Below, one piece after another: positions 24,991 to 33,115 of a DNA stretch of 64,000 nucleotides. Below the pieces are notes generated by a model. That model ran no database searches. It saw only the letters and a list, made by a program, of their open reading frames with translations, and had not been told where the DNA came from. Numbering within the stretch: position 1 is the first letter of the stretch; each line of letters starts with the position of its first letter. Origin of the DNA: Planococcus sp. ISL-110 (lineage in GTDB: Bacteria; Bacillota; Bacilli; Bacillales_A; Planococcaceae); contig NZ_JAGGPX010000018.1 in the NCBI RefSeq assembly GCF_018613575.1, positions 78,386 to 142,385 on the forward strand, written 5' to 3'. The position numbers and the translations under genes were made by a program.

Positions 24991-25962
24991 TTGGCGGAAA
25001 ACATCAATTTATATATCCTGAGCGGATTTTTAGGCAGTGGAAAATCCACCCTATTAAAAGGTCTCGTAGAGAAGGAAAAACTGGCAGGAAAAAAAGTGGC
25101 CGTATTGATGAATGAACTTGGAGAGTTTTCGGTGGATTCGGAAATTATCGGTTCAGATCTGACCATTTTGGAAATATTGGATGGCTGCATCTGCTGCACG
25201 ATGAAGGATGAACTGGAAGTGCAATTGTTGGAGCTTTACAGGAAAGAACAGCCGGATGTAATTTTTATAGAAGCAACCGGAGTCGCGCATCCAGTGGATA
25301 TATTGGATGCCTGCCTGTCGCCAATCCTTGCGCCGTATATGATTGTACAGCCAATCCTCACGGTGGTGGATTCAAAAAGGTGGATGCACCGAGGGGAATT
25401 GAGCCCTCCAATCCAGAAGTTAATGGAAGAGCAAGTCAAGTATGCGGATCATATCCTCTTGAATAAAGCAGATACAGTTTCTCCGCAGGACATGGATTCC
25501 TTGCAGTTAGCCATCAAAGAACTCAACCCGACTGCGCAGCAATCGATTACGCTGTATGCGAAGACAGAGTTAATTGCCGTGGAACGTACCAGGCAGACAG
25601 CAGGAGTGCAGCACCGTGAGGCGATGCATGTTGCGAAAAATTTACGGATCCAGTCTTTAACTTATACATTCTGGAAAGAAATTGACCGGTCCGATTTTGA
25701 AGAATGGGTGGAAAAAGTATCAGCAAATTTATTTCGATTGAAAGGTTTTTTGCGATTCACTGGAGAAAATCCCACTTTTTTAATCCAGATGGCATATGGC
25801 AAACCATTCACGTTAGCTCTGCCAATTAATTTGCCGATGAATCTGGTCATTATTGGAGAGAATATAGACAAGGAACAGTTAAAAAAAGAATTGGAAGAAT
25901 TGGAAAATGACGACAAAACTAAAGTTGCAAATCCAACAGTATTGAAGGAGGCTAAAAAATGA
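24991..25962 (+). CDS. COG0523 (CobW/YciC-type) metallochaperone GTPase
   Basis: A G3E-family GTPase of 323 residues. Walker A GFLGSGKST is at 12-20, the hallmark metal motif GCICC at 65-69 (CICC), NKAD is the guanine-specificity motif, and a C-terminal CobW domain follows. Zur-regulated members deliver zinc to client proteins during starvation. The start at TTG 24991 is inferred: upstream codons overlap the Zur box. It overlaps the next gene by ATGA, so it leads an operon with an oxidoreductase and a FeoB-like transporter. Unlike the second COG0523 gene at 31354 it is intact. Confidence 0.87.
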   Translation: MAENINLYILSGFLGSGKSTLLKGLVEKEKLAGKKVAVLMNELGEFSVDSEIIGSDLTILEILDGCICCTMKDELEVQLLELYRKEQPDVIFIEATGVAHPVDILDACLSPILAPYMIVQPILTVVDSKRWMHRGELSPPIQKLMEEQVKYADHILLNKADTVSPQDMDSLQLAIKELNPTAQQSITLYAKTELIAVERTRQTAGVQHREAMHVAKNLRIQSLTYTFWKEIDRSDFEEWVEKVSANLFRLKGFLRFTGENPTFLIQMAYGKPFTLALPINLPMNLVIIGENIDKEQLKKELEELENDDKTKVANPTVLKEAKK

Positions 25963-27059
25963 TTACAATTATTGGCGCAGGCCCAGCTGGAATTGGCATG
26001 GGTGTTCTGCTCAGGCAAAGCGGTGTGGAGGATTTTGTAATCATCGAAAAAGACACAGTCGGATCGACTTTTTTTCAATGGCCAAAAGAAACGAAATTGA
26101 TTACGCCTTCCTTTACCGCTCACGGATTCGGGCAATTGGATTTGAATGCAATTTTGCCAGACACTTCACCTGCGTACACATTTGGAAAAGAACACTTATC
26201 AGGAGAAGAATACGGGGATTATTTGGATTTGATTGCGGGCCATTATGATTTGCCGGTTCGTGAACACACAATGGTCCACCATATTGAAAAAAGAGGAGAG
26301 CGATATTGGATACAGACGGATGAAGAGGGTGATGGCCACTTGTCCGATTCCATTATTGTGGCTTGCGGCGAGTTCCAGTTTCCGAAACGTCCTTTCTCTG
26401 CCGGGCTGCATTATAGGGATGTGGTTTCGTGGGGAGAATTGGAAGGACCCAGAATGGTCATCGGAGGCGGGGAAAGTTCGGCGGATGCCGCCTTCCATCT
26501 GGCATCCAAAGGCGAACAGGTCGATGTCTATTATTCTGCAGATTCCTGGTTTGATACCGCCGTGGATCCGAGCCGAACGTTATCGCCTTTTACGAGAGAG
26601 CGCATAAGTTCTCCAGCCATTGCCGGGAAAATTACGCAGCATTCACAGAAAAAGGCGGTATCGGTGGAACAAGATGCCGATTTGCTGGGCTATACCGTAA
26701 CTTTCGAGGATGGGACGAGTATCACAACAGAAAATGAACCGATCATCTGTACAGGATTCAGCCATGGGGCAAAGCAATTCGGAGAATTATTCGAGTGGAA
26801 TGAAGAAGGCTTGCCGTTATTGACCGACAAAGACGAATCCACGATCGCCCCTTCAGTGTTCCTAATCGGTCCGAGCGTTCGCCAAGCCAAGACTATATTT
26901 TGTTTCATTTACAAGTTCCGCCAGCGTTTCGCCATTGTAGCGGAAGAACTGTTCGATCGCCATCAACTGGCGCATAATCCAGCGGTCTTTAACTCGTATA
27001 AAGCAGCTTCCATGTATTTGAGTGATTTATCCTGCTGTGAGAATGAGTGCGCGTGCTAG
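25959..27059 (+). CDS. FAD/NAD(P)-dependent oxidoreductase with Cys tail, 366 aa
   Basis: A flavoprotein of the YpdA/CzcO-like monooxygenase-reductase group. The FAD motif IIGAGPAGIGMG is at 3-14, the NAD(P) motif VIGGGESSADAAFHL is mid-protein, and VACGEFQFP and ICTGFSHG are further family segments. The last residues, CCENECAC, are an unusual cluster of four cysteines that could bind a metal. It is coupled to the COG0523 gene (ATGA overlap) and lies ten bases before a FeoB-like gene. The reaction is unknown; a role in zinc acquisition is inferred from the operon. Confidence 0.82.
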   Translation: MITIIGAGPAGIGMGVLLRQSGVEDFVIIEKDTVGSTFFQWPKETKLITPSFTAHGFGQLDLNAILPDTSPAYTFGKEHLSGEEYGDYLDLIAGHYDLPVREHTMVHHIEKRGERYWIQTDEEGDGHLSDSIIVACGEFQFPKRPFSAGLHYRDVVSWGELEGPRMVIGGGESSADAAFHLASKGEQVDVYYSADSWFDTAVDPSRTLSPFTRERISSPAIAGKITQHSQKKAVSVEQDADLLGYTVTFEDGTSITTENEPIICTGFSHGAKQFGELFEWNEEGLPLLTDKDESTIAPSVFLIGPSVRQAKTIFCFIYKFRQRFAIVAEELFDRHQLAHNPAVFNSYKAASMYLSDLSCCENECAC

Positions 27060-27069
27060 GAGAATTTGG

Positions 27070-28689
27070 ATGAAAATTGTATTAGTAGGACTGGAGTCTT
27101 CCGGAAAGACCACGTTGCTCCATCGCTTATCCCCGGAAAAATACCCTTTCCAGGGATCGAATGTCAGAGGCGCCACTTCACGGATAGGTGAAGTGAAAGA
27201 GCGGCACCATCAGTACATCGATACACCGGGAGTTCGTTTGGGGAGTGAACTGGTCACAAGCAAGTATACGAAAAAAACGGCAGCGGCAGCGGATCAGCTG
27301 TGGCTGGTGGTTCGGGGGACACATTTTTTAGAAGAGTTGACGGCGCTCGAAAGCCTGTTTCCTGTTAAAGAAGTTTCGACAGTAATCATTGTTACATTTC
27401 AGGATAAAATGGATGACGGTTCCAAAGAGGTATTAATTCGCTTTAAAGAGAGCAGGGGCTTTCCACTTTGTCTCATTGATACCCGTTCGTATCATCCTGG
27501 CATTTTGGAACAATTGAGCGACAGTGCGCGCCATTGGACTGATGAGGAATTTAAAGAAATTCAGCGGTTGCCGGTGAAAAAAGCGCCGAAACCGAAAGCG
27601 CTGTTCAGCCATCCTTTCTGGGGTCCTTGTCTCGCTCTTGCAGTTTTAATGAGCGTTTACGCGCTGCCAATATTTATTGCCTACCAGGTTTCGGGAAAAG
27701 CGGAAGCTTTTGTCGATCAATATGTGTTGGCCGATTTGGAGAGTTGGGGTTCAGGCTTGCCGGAATATCTTTACATTCTGGCATTAGGGGATTATGGACT
27801 GATTTCGCTTGGCATCTACTCTTTTGTATGGGCTTTTCCTGTAGTGCTGTTATTTTCGATGACCGTAGCAATCACGGAAGAAAGCGGTTTAAAAGACTTG
27901 ATCACAGATGGACTGGATTCGGCCATGCGCAGATTCGGATTAACAGGACAGGATCTCGTACCGATCATCAGCGGCTTCGGCTGCAATGTGGTGGCAATGG
28001 AAGCGACCCGCAGCTGTAATGTCTGTTCGAGGAAGAACTGCATCTCCGTCATTTCGTTCGGTTCGGCCTGCAGCTACCAAATGGGTGCCACACTGTCGGT
28101 TTTTGGCGCTTCCGGCAATATCGGGTTGATCGCGCCGTATATCGCAGCATTGATGGCGGTGTCTTTGATTCATGTGAAGATCTGGAACCGCTCAATTGCC
28201 ATCCCCAAACTCCAACAGCATCAATCTTTCCTGCAAAGGCCTTCGCTGAAGACGATAAGCTATCGGACCAAACCGGTCATCCGCCAATTCCTGTTTCAAG
28301 CAATGCCGATATTCTTGCTTATTTGCCTGATAGCTTCCGGGATGGAAATGATAGGAGGCATGGCGGCGTTAAGTATGATTGCGGCACCATTTCTCGCTTT
28401 GTTCAGCTTGCCTGAGCAAGTTGCACCAGCTTTCATCGCAAGTATTTTCCGCAAGGACGGAATCTTGCTGTTGAATGGAGGATCAGGAAGCCTGCTGGAA
28501 TACATTACAACGAGCCAGTTGTTTTTGGCGGTATTTTTCTGCAGTACTTTTACCGCCTGCCTTGTGACCTTGATAAAAATAGCAAAGGAACTATCGGTAA
28601 AGGATGCTCTCGCCATCGCCGGCAAACAAATGGCCACAAGCAGCGCCAGCGTTGCCGCCTTCGCATTGATTTTTTATTTTGTTTTCTAG
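27070..28689 (+). CDS. FeoB-like GTPase-permease, 539 aa
   Basis: An N-terminal small G domain (Walker A GLESSGKTT at 7-15, DTPG, but no clear NKxD) is followed by a FeoB-type gate/core membrane region. That region has SGFGCNVVAMEATRSC and about eight helices. It is much shorter than classical FeoB (about 660-770 residues). Its Zur-controlled operon suggests import of zinc or another divalent metal rather than Fe(II); this is inference. AGGAG seven bases upstream fixes ATG 27070; the longer frame from 27022 overlaps the preceding gene. Terminator at 28727. Confidence 0.8.
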   Translation: MKIVLVGLESSGKTTLLHRLSPEKYPFQGSNVRGATSRIGEVKERHHQYIDTPGVRLGSELVTSKYTKKTAAAADQLWLVVRGTHFLEELTALESLFPVKEVSTVIIVTFQDKMDDGSKEVLIRFKESRGFPLCLIDTRSYHPGILEQLSDSARHWTDEEFKEIQRLPVKKAPKPKALFSHPFWGPCLALAVLMSVYALPIFIAYQVSGKAEAFVDQYVLADLESWGSGLPEYLYILALGDYGLISLGIYSFVWAFPVVLLFSMTVAITEESGLKDLITDGLDSAMRRFGLTGQDLVPIISGFGCNVVAMEATRSCNVCSRKNCISVISFGSACSYQMGATLSVFGASGNIGLIAPYIAALMAVSLIHVKIWNRSIAIPKLQQHQSFLQRPSLKTISYRTKPVIRQFLFQAMPIFLLICLIASGMEMIGGMAALSMIAAPFLALFSLPEQVAPAFIASIFRKDGILLLNGGSGSLLEYITTSQLFLAVFFCSTFTACLVTLIKIAKELSVKDALAIAGKQMATSSASVAAFALIFYFVF

Positions 28690-28726
28690 CATCATCTTTT
28701 TCAAAAAATTATGGACCTTTTAAAAA

Positions 28727-28751
28727 GGCTGTCAAATTTAATTTGACAGCC
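28727..28751. terminator. Terminator between converging genes
   Basis: GGCTGTCAAATT pairs with the complementary half ending at 28751, with A and T runs around it. It serves the FeoB-like operon and possibly dcd. Confidence 0.65.
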
Positions 28752-28822
28752 ATGCCGTTTCTGAAGATTTTCTTTATTCTTCAAAAACTAACGAAAGAAA
28801 GCGCTCTGTTTGCGATGACGAT

Positions 28823-29356
28823 TCAAATAATTTCTTCGTCCAAATGTATTTTGCTTTGAAATGCCCGGTTCTGGCCAACATATTTGCCGCTATAGGCTGG
28901 TCCTTCCTGATCCAATTCAGCAAGTACGATTTGGCAAATTCTTCTTCCGGCAATCAACTCAATCGGCACTTGGTTGGCATTATAAAGTTCGAGTGTGATA
29001 TTCCCTTCAAACCCGGGGTCGACCCATCCCGCATTTTGGATGAACAGCCCGAGCCTGCCGATGGAACTTCTGCCTTCAACGAAAGCCGTGACGTTTTTAG
29101 GAAGCTTGATCCATTCGAGAGTCGTGCCAAGGATAAATCCATAGGGCGGAATCAGTATTCTTTCTGTGAAAACTTCTTTATAGGTAGCTGCTTTTTCAAG
29201 CGAGAGATGGGTAACAGATGATTCGTCCAGGCTCAAAAAATGATTGCCTAAACGAAGATCCACTGAAGCCGGTTGATATTGAGCATCGGTAATAGGTGTA
29301 ATTTCAAGCTCATGATCCTGCATTTTCTTCTTTATCGATTGATTGGATAGAATCAT
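28823..29356 (-). CDS. dcd: dCTP deaminase
   Basis: A 177-residue Dcd of normal length. Signature EGRSSIGRLGLFIQNAGW and VDPGFEGNITLEL contain the catalytic Glu and the nucleotide-binding residues. It converts dCTP to dUTP (or dUMP in bifunctional forms). Dcd needs no zinc, unlike dCMP deaminase. An extended Zur palindrome lies in the 170-bp divergent region with the next gene, so it is probably induced by zinc starvation as a zinc-sparing route to dUMP. Confidence 0.9.
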   Translation of the reverse strand: MILSNQSIKKKMQDHELEITPITDAQYQPASVDLRLGNHFLSLDESSVTHLSLEKAATYKEVFTERILIPPYGFILGTTLEWIKLPKNVTAFVEGRSSIGRLGLFIQNAGWVDPGFEGNITLELYNANQVPIELIAGRRICQIVLAELDQEGPAYSGKYVGQNRAFQSKIHLDEEII

Positions 29357-29392
29357 CCATCAAAACCTCCTAAGTTTTTATAGTAATAATAT

Positions 29393-29427
29393 GCACTATA
29401 AATAGTAATAATTACGATTTATAGTGC
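29393..29427. promoter_or_regulatory. Extended Zur palindrome, divergent promoters
   Basis: The 21-base core 29400-29420 matches the Zur operator at 19 of 20 informative positions. The symmetry extends outward to GCACTATAAAT on the left and ATTTATAGTGC on the right, giving a 35-base dyad. It lies between dcd (left) and the MBL/folE2 genes (right). Confidence 0.85.
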
Positions 29428-29527
29428 ATCTACAATCTATCACTTTGTGCAAGTTCAAACAAGGACAGCTAGAGAATAACTATTAAAAGTGCTTTGCAGC
29501 GCCACGACATAGAAAAGGGGCAGACAG

Positions 29528-30309
29528 ATGAAGACGAGTAGCAATTTTCATTTTCAAGTTGGTGAATTTAAACTTATCGCCTTATCAGACGGAGCATTTC
29601 CAGTATCCAAAGACTTCTTTTTTGCAAATACGCCACAGGACATGATTGAGCATATTCCAGACCAATTCCATGCACCGCTGAACTTTTTGCTTATTGATAC
29701 AGGAAAACAAAAAATACTGATTGATGCAGGCTTTGGTGAAGAGCATTTGCCGACAGGGGGGGGCATTTGCTGCGTCAGCTTCAACAAGAGGGGATAAAAG
29801 CAGAAGATATTCAAACCATCATCATTACGCATGGACACCTTGACCATATCGGCGGATTAAGCCGAAGGGGCAACCCGGTCTTTTCCAACGCTGAACACTT
29901 GATTACGGCTGAGGAGTGGAATTACTGGTCAGAGCGTCCGGAAACTATGGAATCGAGGACCTTGGCTCCACTAAAAGACCACATCACCTTTGTTCAATCT
30001 GGTTGCCATATTTGTCCGGGCATCTCTGTTAATCATACTCCAGGCCATACTGAAGGCCATCTCACGGTTTCTATTGAATCACAAGGCACGCGCTTGTTGG
30101 CCGCTTCCGACCCGGTCACTCTTTCACATCCTGCCTCCTATATAGCTGCCGAGCTGGACCTCGAGAAAGGCATGGAGACTCGCCAGTCCTTTTTGCAGCA
30201 AGCCTATACGCAATCAGTACAGATTTTTGCATGCCATTATCCATTTCCAGGACTCGGAGGAGTGAAGAAATCCGAAGGCCAATGGTCATGGGTGACATTG
30301 GATAATTAG
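29528..30309 (+). pseudogene. Metallo-beta-lactamase-fold hydrolase broken at a G8 tract
   Basis: Two frames together make one MBL protein of about 260 residues. The N-terminal part 29528-29763 ends GFGEEHLPTGG; the second frame continues HLLRQLQQEG then IIITHGHLDHIGG (the metal motif HxHxDH) and HTPGHTEGH. The break is exactly at eight consecutive G (29756-29763). A tract of six or nine G would restore one frame. It may be a mutation, a phase-variable tract or a sequencing error. It lies between the Zur box and folE2. Confidence 0.85.
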
Positions 30310-30385
30310 AAAAGAAGGTTCAGCAGGGAAGCGGCGATGCAAATGCGTGTCCTCTGCATAAACTTTAGTGAAAGGACTGAAAAAA

Positions 30386-31282
30386 ATGAAATTCCCCAGT
30401 AAGGCTGAACGGCTGGTTTTATTTGGATCCAAACCACCTGGTCCCAGAAATAAACCAGTGGAAAAAGAAAAGATGAAAGATTTGCAGAATCAACCGGGAA
30501 AGTATTTGTTTCCGATCCAGGCAGTTGGAGTCAGTAATGTTAAGTATCCAATCGGAATTTCTTTCAGCCTAGCTCCTGCGAAGCAGCAGACTTTGGCTAC
30601 ATTCAGCCTCACCGCGAGTCTGCAGAGCTCCATGAAAGGAACCAATATGAGCCGCTTCATCGAGCAGCTGGAAGAAACAAGAGTTGCAGGCGAGCTGACA
30701 GCCGATTTTGAATCGCTGACAGAATTGAGCCGAAAGCTTGCCTGGCGGTTGAAGCAGCAAGAAGTTTGCGTACGAGTCGAGTTCCCCTTATTGTTCGCAA
30801 GAAAAGGCCCGTCTACGCATTCGGAAGGCTTAAATCATGCGCAAGCCACTATGGAAGTAAATACGTTGGAATCTTCTTCACGAAAAAAAGCGATTCTCAC
30901 CTGTGCTGTCACCACACTGTGCCCGTGTTCGAAGGAAATAAGCGAGTACAGTGCGCATAACCAGCGAGGCTATATCACAATGGAAATCGAGTTCAACGAA
31001 CGCTATACAGAAGGGCAGGACTGGAAAGCGGACCTGCTCGAAGCAGCAGAAACGAATGCGAGCGCCCTTATCCACCCAGTGCTAAAGCGACCGGATGAAA
31101 AAATGGTGACGGAAAAGGCCTACGAAAATCCGCGGTTCGTCGAGGATATGGTGCGCTTGGTGGCAGCTGACCTTTATGAAATCGACTATATCGATCGTTT
31201 TCGTGTGGAGTGCCGAAACGAAGAATCCATCCATCTCCATGATGCCTATGCTGAATTGACAGTCGACAAAAAGGATCGATGA
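30386..31282 (+). CDS. folE2: GTP cyclohydrolase IB, FolE2
   Basis: A 298-residue FolE2/GCYH-IB. The signature LCPCSKEISEYSAHNQRG at 178-195 carries the catalytic cysteine and the metal ligand His191. It converts GTP to dihydroneopterin triphosphate for folate and needs no zinc specifically, replacing the zinc enzyme FolE when zinc is scarce; Bacillus yciA/folE2 is a Zur target. It follows the broken MBL gene on the plus strand, 70 bases after it, and precedes a decayed COG0523 gene, so it is probably served by the Zur promoter at 29400. Confidence 0.93.
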   Translation: MKFPSKAERLVLFGSKPPGPRNKPVEKEKMKDLQNQPGKYLFPIQAVGVSNVKYPIGISFSLAPAKQQTLATFSLTASLQSSMKGTNMSRFIEQLEETRVAGELTADFESLTELSRKLAWRLKQQEVCVRVEFPLLFARKGPSTHSEGLNHAQATMEVNTLESSSRKKAILTCAVTTLCPCSKEISEYSAHNQRGYITMEIEFNERYTEGQDWKADLLEAAETNASALIHPVLKRPDEKMVTEKAYENPRFVEDMVRLVAADLYEIDYIDRFRVECRNEESIHLHDAYAELTVDKKDR

Positions 31283-31353
31283 AATATGGGAAACTAGATC
31301 AATAAAAAATGTCCGGCAATGCTTAACATCACATCTGACAGGAGGCAAATCAA

Positions 31354-31979
31354 ATGGGAAAATACCGGTAACAGTTTTAAGCGGCTATTTGGGAGCAGGA
31401 AAAACAACTGTCCTGAATCATATTCTTCATAACCAGGATGGCTTGAAGGTAGCGGTCATAGTCAACGACATGAGCGAAGTGAATATTGATGCACAAACCA
31501 TCAAACAAGGGGGTGGGTTAAAAAGGACAGAAGAAAAACTGGTGGAACTGTCAAATGGCTGCATTTGCTGCACGTTCCGTGAAGATTTGCTGATTAAAGT
31601 TGAAAAGCTGGCAACAGAAGGAAATATCGATTACATCGTCATCGAATCCACCGGCATCAGCGAGCCTGTACCAGTCGCGCAAACTTTTTCTTACATAGAT
31701 GAAGAACTCGGCATCGACCTAACACGCTTTTGCCAACTGGACACGATGGTCACAGTCGTCGATGCCAATCGATTCTGGCATGACTTCAGGTCAGGAGATA
31801 GCCTGCTCGATCGAAAAGAGGCGCTGGGCGAGGAAGATGACCGGGAAATTGCTGACTTATTATTGGACCAAATCGAGTTCTGTGATGTATTGATCGTCAA
31901 TAAAAGCGATCTTGTGGAGGAAGCGGAGTTAGTCTATTTAGAAAAGGTCCTGCGCAAGCTTCAGCAAAGAACACGCTGA
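31354..31979 (+). pseudogene. Second COG0523 GTPase, start out of frame and C-terminus lost
   Basis: The frame reads IPVTVLSGYLGAGKTTVLN (Walker A), GCICCTFRED (CxCC) and NKSDLVEEAEL, a YciC-type COG0523 protein. The only ATG after the ribosome site (31354) is one base out of frame: ATGGGAAAATACC would need a fourth G to read MGKIP. The frame then stops after the GTPase domain (LRKLQQRTR), losing the 120-200-residue CobW C-terminal domain. It is therefore unlikely to be functional. Confidence 0.85.
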
Positions 31980-32051
31980 CTATTAAGTTGACTAGGAGTT
32001 ATCTATAAAAAACTTTTTAGTCTATAAATAAAAGAGCTATGATGTTATTCG

Positions 32052-32116
32052 TTGAACTAAACCCAAAATGAGGAGGGCACTTTTTTAAAGTGTCTACTAT
32101 TTTGGGTTCAGTTCAA
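32052..32116. mobile_element. 65-bp pair of IS3-type ends, MITE-like remnant
   Basis: TTGAACTAAACCCAAAAT (32052-32069) is the near-perfect complement of ATTTTGGGTTCAGTTCAA (32099-32116), enclosing GGGCACTTTTTTAAAGTGTC. The same end sequence (CACTTTTTTAAAG ... GGGGTTCAGTTCAG) borders the IS3-family remnant at 46960, so this looks like two ends left after internal deletion. It can also fold as a hairpin. Confidence 0.6.
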
Positions 32117-32136
32117 TATTGCGTCTTTCTTTCTTT

Positions 32137-32168
32137 TTCGTTTGTCTAAGTGTACTTTTAAGAACACT
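32137..32168. repeat. res-like palindrome, copy 6
   Basis: Left arm TTCGTTTGTCTAAGT, centre GT at 32152-32153, right arm ACTTTTAAGAACACT. The most degenerate copy; it borders the second copy of the duplicated module. Confidence 0.5.
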
Positions 32169-32323
32169 TTTAATAGAACCAAGAATATAAATTGAATGAT
32201 ACTTTTTTGTTGTGCAATCTAATGTAATAGACAGAACTCATTTTGTGTGAGGAAACGTCAGCTGATTTCAAAACGCATATATCAGCATCACATACAGAAG
32301 CCGGTTGTATTTTGAACAAAAAT

Positions 32324-32364
32324 AAGTTGCCGTTGTCCAATTGATTATGGAACAATAGCAACTT
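32324..32364 (-). terminator. Terminator of the His/Cys-rich gene, copy B
   Basis: 13-base stem (32324-32336 with 32352-32364). Compared with copy A two base pairs changed on both sides (C-G to T-A), one became G-T, and one is broken. Confidence 0.6.
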
Positions 32365-32427
32365 AAATAATTTTTTAAGTTACAGTTTGCGAAATAGTGA
32401 AAAAATTGTTATGTGCTCATCAGTAGT

Positions 32428-32747
32428 CTATTGTACCGTAACTAATTCAACAGGGCCATGGTCGTCGCAATGACCGTCGTGTAAATGATGCAGGTGTCCA
32501 TTCACCAAATAATCCATATGATCACCATGTGGAACGAGCTCATGGCCGCAGTCGCTGTCATGTTTGCATCCGCAATTCATAGGTGCACAAACATCTGGAT
32601 TCTTATCAGTAACGGGAATTTTGCATTCATCCCAGTGGTCTTCATGTTCGTGGTGAAGATGGCCGTTATGCACATAATCGATGTGGTCCCCGTGCTTTAT
32701 TTTGGTGTGGCCACATAACAGATTATGTTGATGGGAATGGTGCTCAT
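32428..32747 (-). pseudogene. His/Cys-rich metal-binding gene, copy B, 5' frameshift
   Basis: The codons match copy A from EHHSHQHN onward, but 22 bases between two ATGAGCACC repeats have been lost, putting the original ATG (32747) out of frame. Translation could restart only at GTG 32673, giving 81 residues with one and a half of the CGH/LHH units and the cysteine cluster. No convincing ribosome site precedes this GTG. The rest of the frame is intact and conserved, so loss of the start is probably recent or partial function remains. Confidence 0.75.
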
Positions 32748-33079
32748 AAAGTAATTTCCTTTGTATTTTTTTGTTATTGTTACAATTTCCTTTTCACAAT
32801 GTTTTCAAACAAAAGGATCGTGCAAACTCTTTTTAAATAATTATTTATATGAAAATGGGAACAAATAAATAAGAAGAAAATAATTACTGAAAGAACTCTT
32901 TTAATTTATTAGAAGGGCTTTTTCTATATGTTAGAAAGTACTTTATTAAAGATCGTAAAACGTTTAGTAGCAGTATTTCACCAGATTCCATTGTTAATCT
33001 CAGTATTTCAGATGTGCTCTGCATTTATGCAATAAAATCTCTAATAAATTGACGGTTGAGAAAGTTAATGATAATGTTC

Positions 33080-33100
33080 AAAGCGTAATCATTACTATTT
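33080..33100. promoter_or_regulatory. Zur box upstream of cntL
   Basis: Matches the Zur operator at 18 of 20 informative positions (GCGTAATCATTACTATTT core). It ends one base before the GGAGGAGAGG ribosome site of cntL. Confidence 0.78.
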
Positions 33101-33115
33101 GGAGGAGAGGGCTAT

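Larger units (their letters stand above)
32146..32793. repeat. Duplicated module, copy B
   Basis: Direct repeat of 24100-24772, beginning at the res-like centre and containing the terminator and the His/Cys-rich gene. Divergence is spread through coding and non-coding parts, so the duplication is not recent or the copies came from different sources. Confidence 0.85.

Noticed and set aside
25662..26135. 157-codon open frame on the minus strand
   Set aside because: Antisense to the COG0523 and flavoprotein genes, no motif.
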